Positions 61,501 to 64,000 of a stretch of DNA of 64,000 nt are shown one piece after another. The DNA comes from Phocoena phocoena (Eukaryota > Chordata > Mammalia > Artiodactyla > Phocoenidae), in assembly GCF_963924675.1 (NCBI RefSeq), contig NC_089223.1, positions 4,848,881 through 4,912,880 on the forward strand, given 5' to 3'. The translations under genes and the position numbers were made by a program. The notes below the pieces were generated by a model. The model saw nothing but the letters and a program-made list of their open reading frames with translations, did not search any database and was not told the DNA's origin. Numbering within the stretch: position 1 is the stretch's first letter; every line of letters starts with the position of its first letter.

Positions 61501-63500
61501 GCATCAGTGAGAAGGAGGAAGCAAAGTCAGCTCTGACTCAAGCTAAGTGAATGTTTCATATTCTCTTTAAAAAGACCCAGAGCCCAGAAGTTTATGCTTG
61601 CTTCATTTTCAAATAACCTCACATGAATGATTTCCTGCTGATTATGATAGGCTTGAGAAGCACCAGGAGGTTCTTATCATATTTGTCTAAGCTTCCTGGA
61701 CACCGGCAGAAAAATTTTAAAAAGCTGGATTGACTGTACAGTCTGATGCCACAGGATATAGTCAGGTACCTGATTCATAATACCCTTTGTTTGAACACTT
61801 TATGCATGTGCGCCTACTATAAAAATAATCAATCTTATGTTATACGATGGCCTTTTATGCTGAAGTTCTAAGATTTCCATTTTCTTGCATAACCTACCTA
61901 CGATTTCAGCATCATGATTTCTATCTGCACACAATATCTTCATGTTGAAAAGTAGAGAACATAAGCAAATAAGAACTTTTTATACATTTAATATCAAAAA
62001 TTCACTGTTGTTTATATTTCTCTTATATTAATATTTTATTAATTTATTCTCAAGTTCACTATGCTAAATAGATTGATTAAAGTTACAATTTGAATGTCAA
62101 GAGATAGATTTCCCACATTTTATTAATGGAACAGAGACATGCAGCAAAAAAAAAAAAAAAAACTTAGAAAAACATTTAAAAATTGCAATAATGTCCAGTA
62201 GTAGCCTCTTTTTCAAGTTGTCATAGCTTCCCTACAGTCACAAGGGTAACCTTAATTAATCTGATGGAAAAAGTTAAATAATATTTGACTTTAAAATTCT
62301 AATTTCATGTTAACTACTGTTTAAAAAATCATGTCTGGCTTAACTTTTTTACTCCAATACCTAAAACCTATAAATCTTTTCTTTTCTGTTTACATTCCTG
62401 GCCAGAAAAACCTAGGTGTCCCTCTGATGACAGCATGACCTACACCTGATCTCTGAGCTCCAATACCCTCAGCCTTATCTCTCCTTCTTATTCCCAAAAG
62501 GCCTGTTTCCCAAGACCCCAGTGCTTTTTCACTTGGCACATGTATTTGACTCAGCATCATTTCTCATCTCAGATTGTGAATTGGTTTTATATTGTAAAAT
62601 CCCTTTTTCATTCTCTGTACTTATGGATGACTTTTACATGAACCCCCTTTAAATCATTCCACAGAATTCTCCCTCTATTCATATATATTCCTTAAGCCAA
62701 TATACTACTTGTTAACTGCTAGGATGAGTAATGCCAAAATGTAACTCAACATAGGGAATTTCTTACAGATCAGAGTCAATCAATGCTCAATCATGAACAA
62801 ATATAGGGATTGTTATATGATCTTTACCTTTTGGAAAATTATGTGTAAAAGAACTTCACAAATTGAAATAATCCATTTTTTCATTGGTTGTAAAAATAAA
62901 TAGAATAGTAATGATATGTTCCATCAGGCAGAAAATCTACTGAATGAAGCCTACGGTATTGGGTTCCACTTCAACACATTCTGGAAAATTACATTACAGA
63001 CCTGTCAAACACAAATTCCAACCAAAATGTCATGTCTGTACAATACAAAAGCAACAATCTGAAGGACAAAGTGAATCTTGCCTTACCCTAGAAGTCCCAA
63101 GGCCATGCTTCCTGTGATTTAACTGTAGTTTTTCAGGGATGAATCAGCTTTCTTAGTAATTTTAACCTTCTCTGACACAAGGAAGAAATAAATACTTGTA
63201 CCATGTCATTGATAACTCAGTAGAAAACATAGAGTTGGCAGATTTTACTATTTTCTATAATGGCAATTAAAACTAAATCAAAAGTTCCTTCTTCTCAGGA
63301 AAGAAGTAAACTATCTAGAATAACTGATTTCTAAAAGTTGTCTTGAAGGAAGAATGTGTACAAGTTTTTTATTCCACTTTTAAGCATGCCAACCTGATCG
63401 TCCCCTTGCCAGACAGCTGCTTCAATCATCTAGGAAGCTTCACAGTAAGCCATGCTTTGCTCTGCATTTTCATCCACTGATGGCACAGGCCATCTAGTGT
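61501..63500. other. Unassigned DNA
   Basis: No gene or clear repeat, apart from an A run at 62144-62161. The tract 62390-62660 is richer in C and T on the plus strand and may be an old LINE fragment, but I cannot name it. Confidence 0.35.
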
Positions 63501-63559
63501 TCCTTACTTCCTCCAAGTTCATTATTCCTGTTGGTACAGAACTCATTCCCCCCTTATCG

Positions 63560-63875
63560 GGCTCCATCATGGATAATCTTTAGGTGCTGACTGTGATGCT
63601 TATTTGAGTTAGACTCCTGTCTGCTCCTTCCTGCATAAGCTCGCCTTGCATAAGATTGGTTTAAATCCCCTAAAACTCAATTAAACTTTCTATACCCAAT
63701 CTCCTGATTTCTTATACTTATAAACCCAGATTCATAAGATAATAAAAATAAAATATCTTTGCAGCACTTTAAGGGCAGAGATTTTTGTACACTTTATTCT
63801 CTGCTTTATCCCCAGTGTGTAGAAAAGTGCCTGACACATGGATACTTGTCTATAAATATTTGTTTAATAAATGTA
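63560..63875 (+). repeat. L2 3'-end remnant
   Basis: The end is clear: aagggcagagatttttgtacactttattctctgctttatccccagtgtgtagaaaagtgcctgacacatgg followed by tataaatatttgtttaataaatg is the sense L2 terminus. The upstream extent to about 63560 is less certain. Confidence 0.6.
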
Positions 63876-64000
63876 TTAATCCATTTTCTAGATTGAATTA
63901 CTGCCTCCACATAAATACATTCCTGCCAAACATGATATGTGCAAAATTTACCCCATAATGTCCAATTCTTGCCTCAGCTATACTTGGCTTGGTTCATAGT

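Noticed and set aside
1..64000. A hidden multi-gene system or defence island
   Set aside because: No operon-like clustering, ribosome binding sites or long intact frames exist. All long readable proteins are retroelement remnants.

Overview
This is mammalian nuclear DNA: AT-rich, non-coding, and full of fossil transposable elements. I see no host protein-coding gene, no tRNA or rRNA gene outside SINEs, and nothing bacterial, viral-episomal or CRISPR-like. The best clue to the organism is a set of tRNA-derived SINEs of the CHR type (cetacean/hippopotamus/ruminant group). Five share a long GC-rich body typical of whale and dolphin genomes, so a cetacean, probably a toothed whale, is the most likely source. 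That is from recognition by eye, without a database search.

Layout. From 1 to 8.4 kb the DNA is mostly unassigned, with an ERVL-type LTR (4.35-4.8 kb), L2 remnants (6.2-7.1 kb) and a CHR SINE (7.2 kb). An old plus-strand L1 ORF2-to-3'-end fragment lies at 8.5-10.8 kb. From 11 to 20 kb there are four more CHR SINEs and one solitary ERV LTR with a recognisable TATA box (15.7-16.4 kb). From 20 to 29.4 kb the DNA is largely unassigned and AT-rich, with an ancient L1 fragment near 21.3 kb and a possible non-coding exon at 22.3-22.5 kb. A near-full-length minus-strand L1 (L1-A) fills 29.4-35.5 kb, from its GC-rich 5' UTR to its 3' end, and both its ORFs are broken.

From about 36 to 41.9 kb lies a decayed plus-strand ERV-L provirus, in which reverse transcriptase and integrase can still be read in pieces. 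A different solo LTR interrupts its 3' end, flanked by an exact 5-bp target duplication. Between 42 and 46 kb are a 5'-truncated plus-strand L1, two LTR remnants, and a minus-strand L1 3' end split by a SINE. A second near-full-length minus-strand L1 (L1-B) occupies 49.3-55.7 kb. An internally deleted L1 (L1-C) follows at 57.7-60.07 kb and ends at an AT microsatellite. An ancient L1 carrying a nested MLT1-type LTR lies at 60.3-61.25 kb, and MIR- and L2-like remnants finish the window.

No genes here work together. The content is layered insertions whose order can be read from nesting. I found no convincing new biological system. The observations most worth a second look are the nested ERV-L/LTR structure, the solitary LTR with promoter signals, the possible non-coding exon, several young-looking tandem duplications, and the two large L1 copies in direct orientation.
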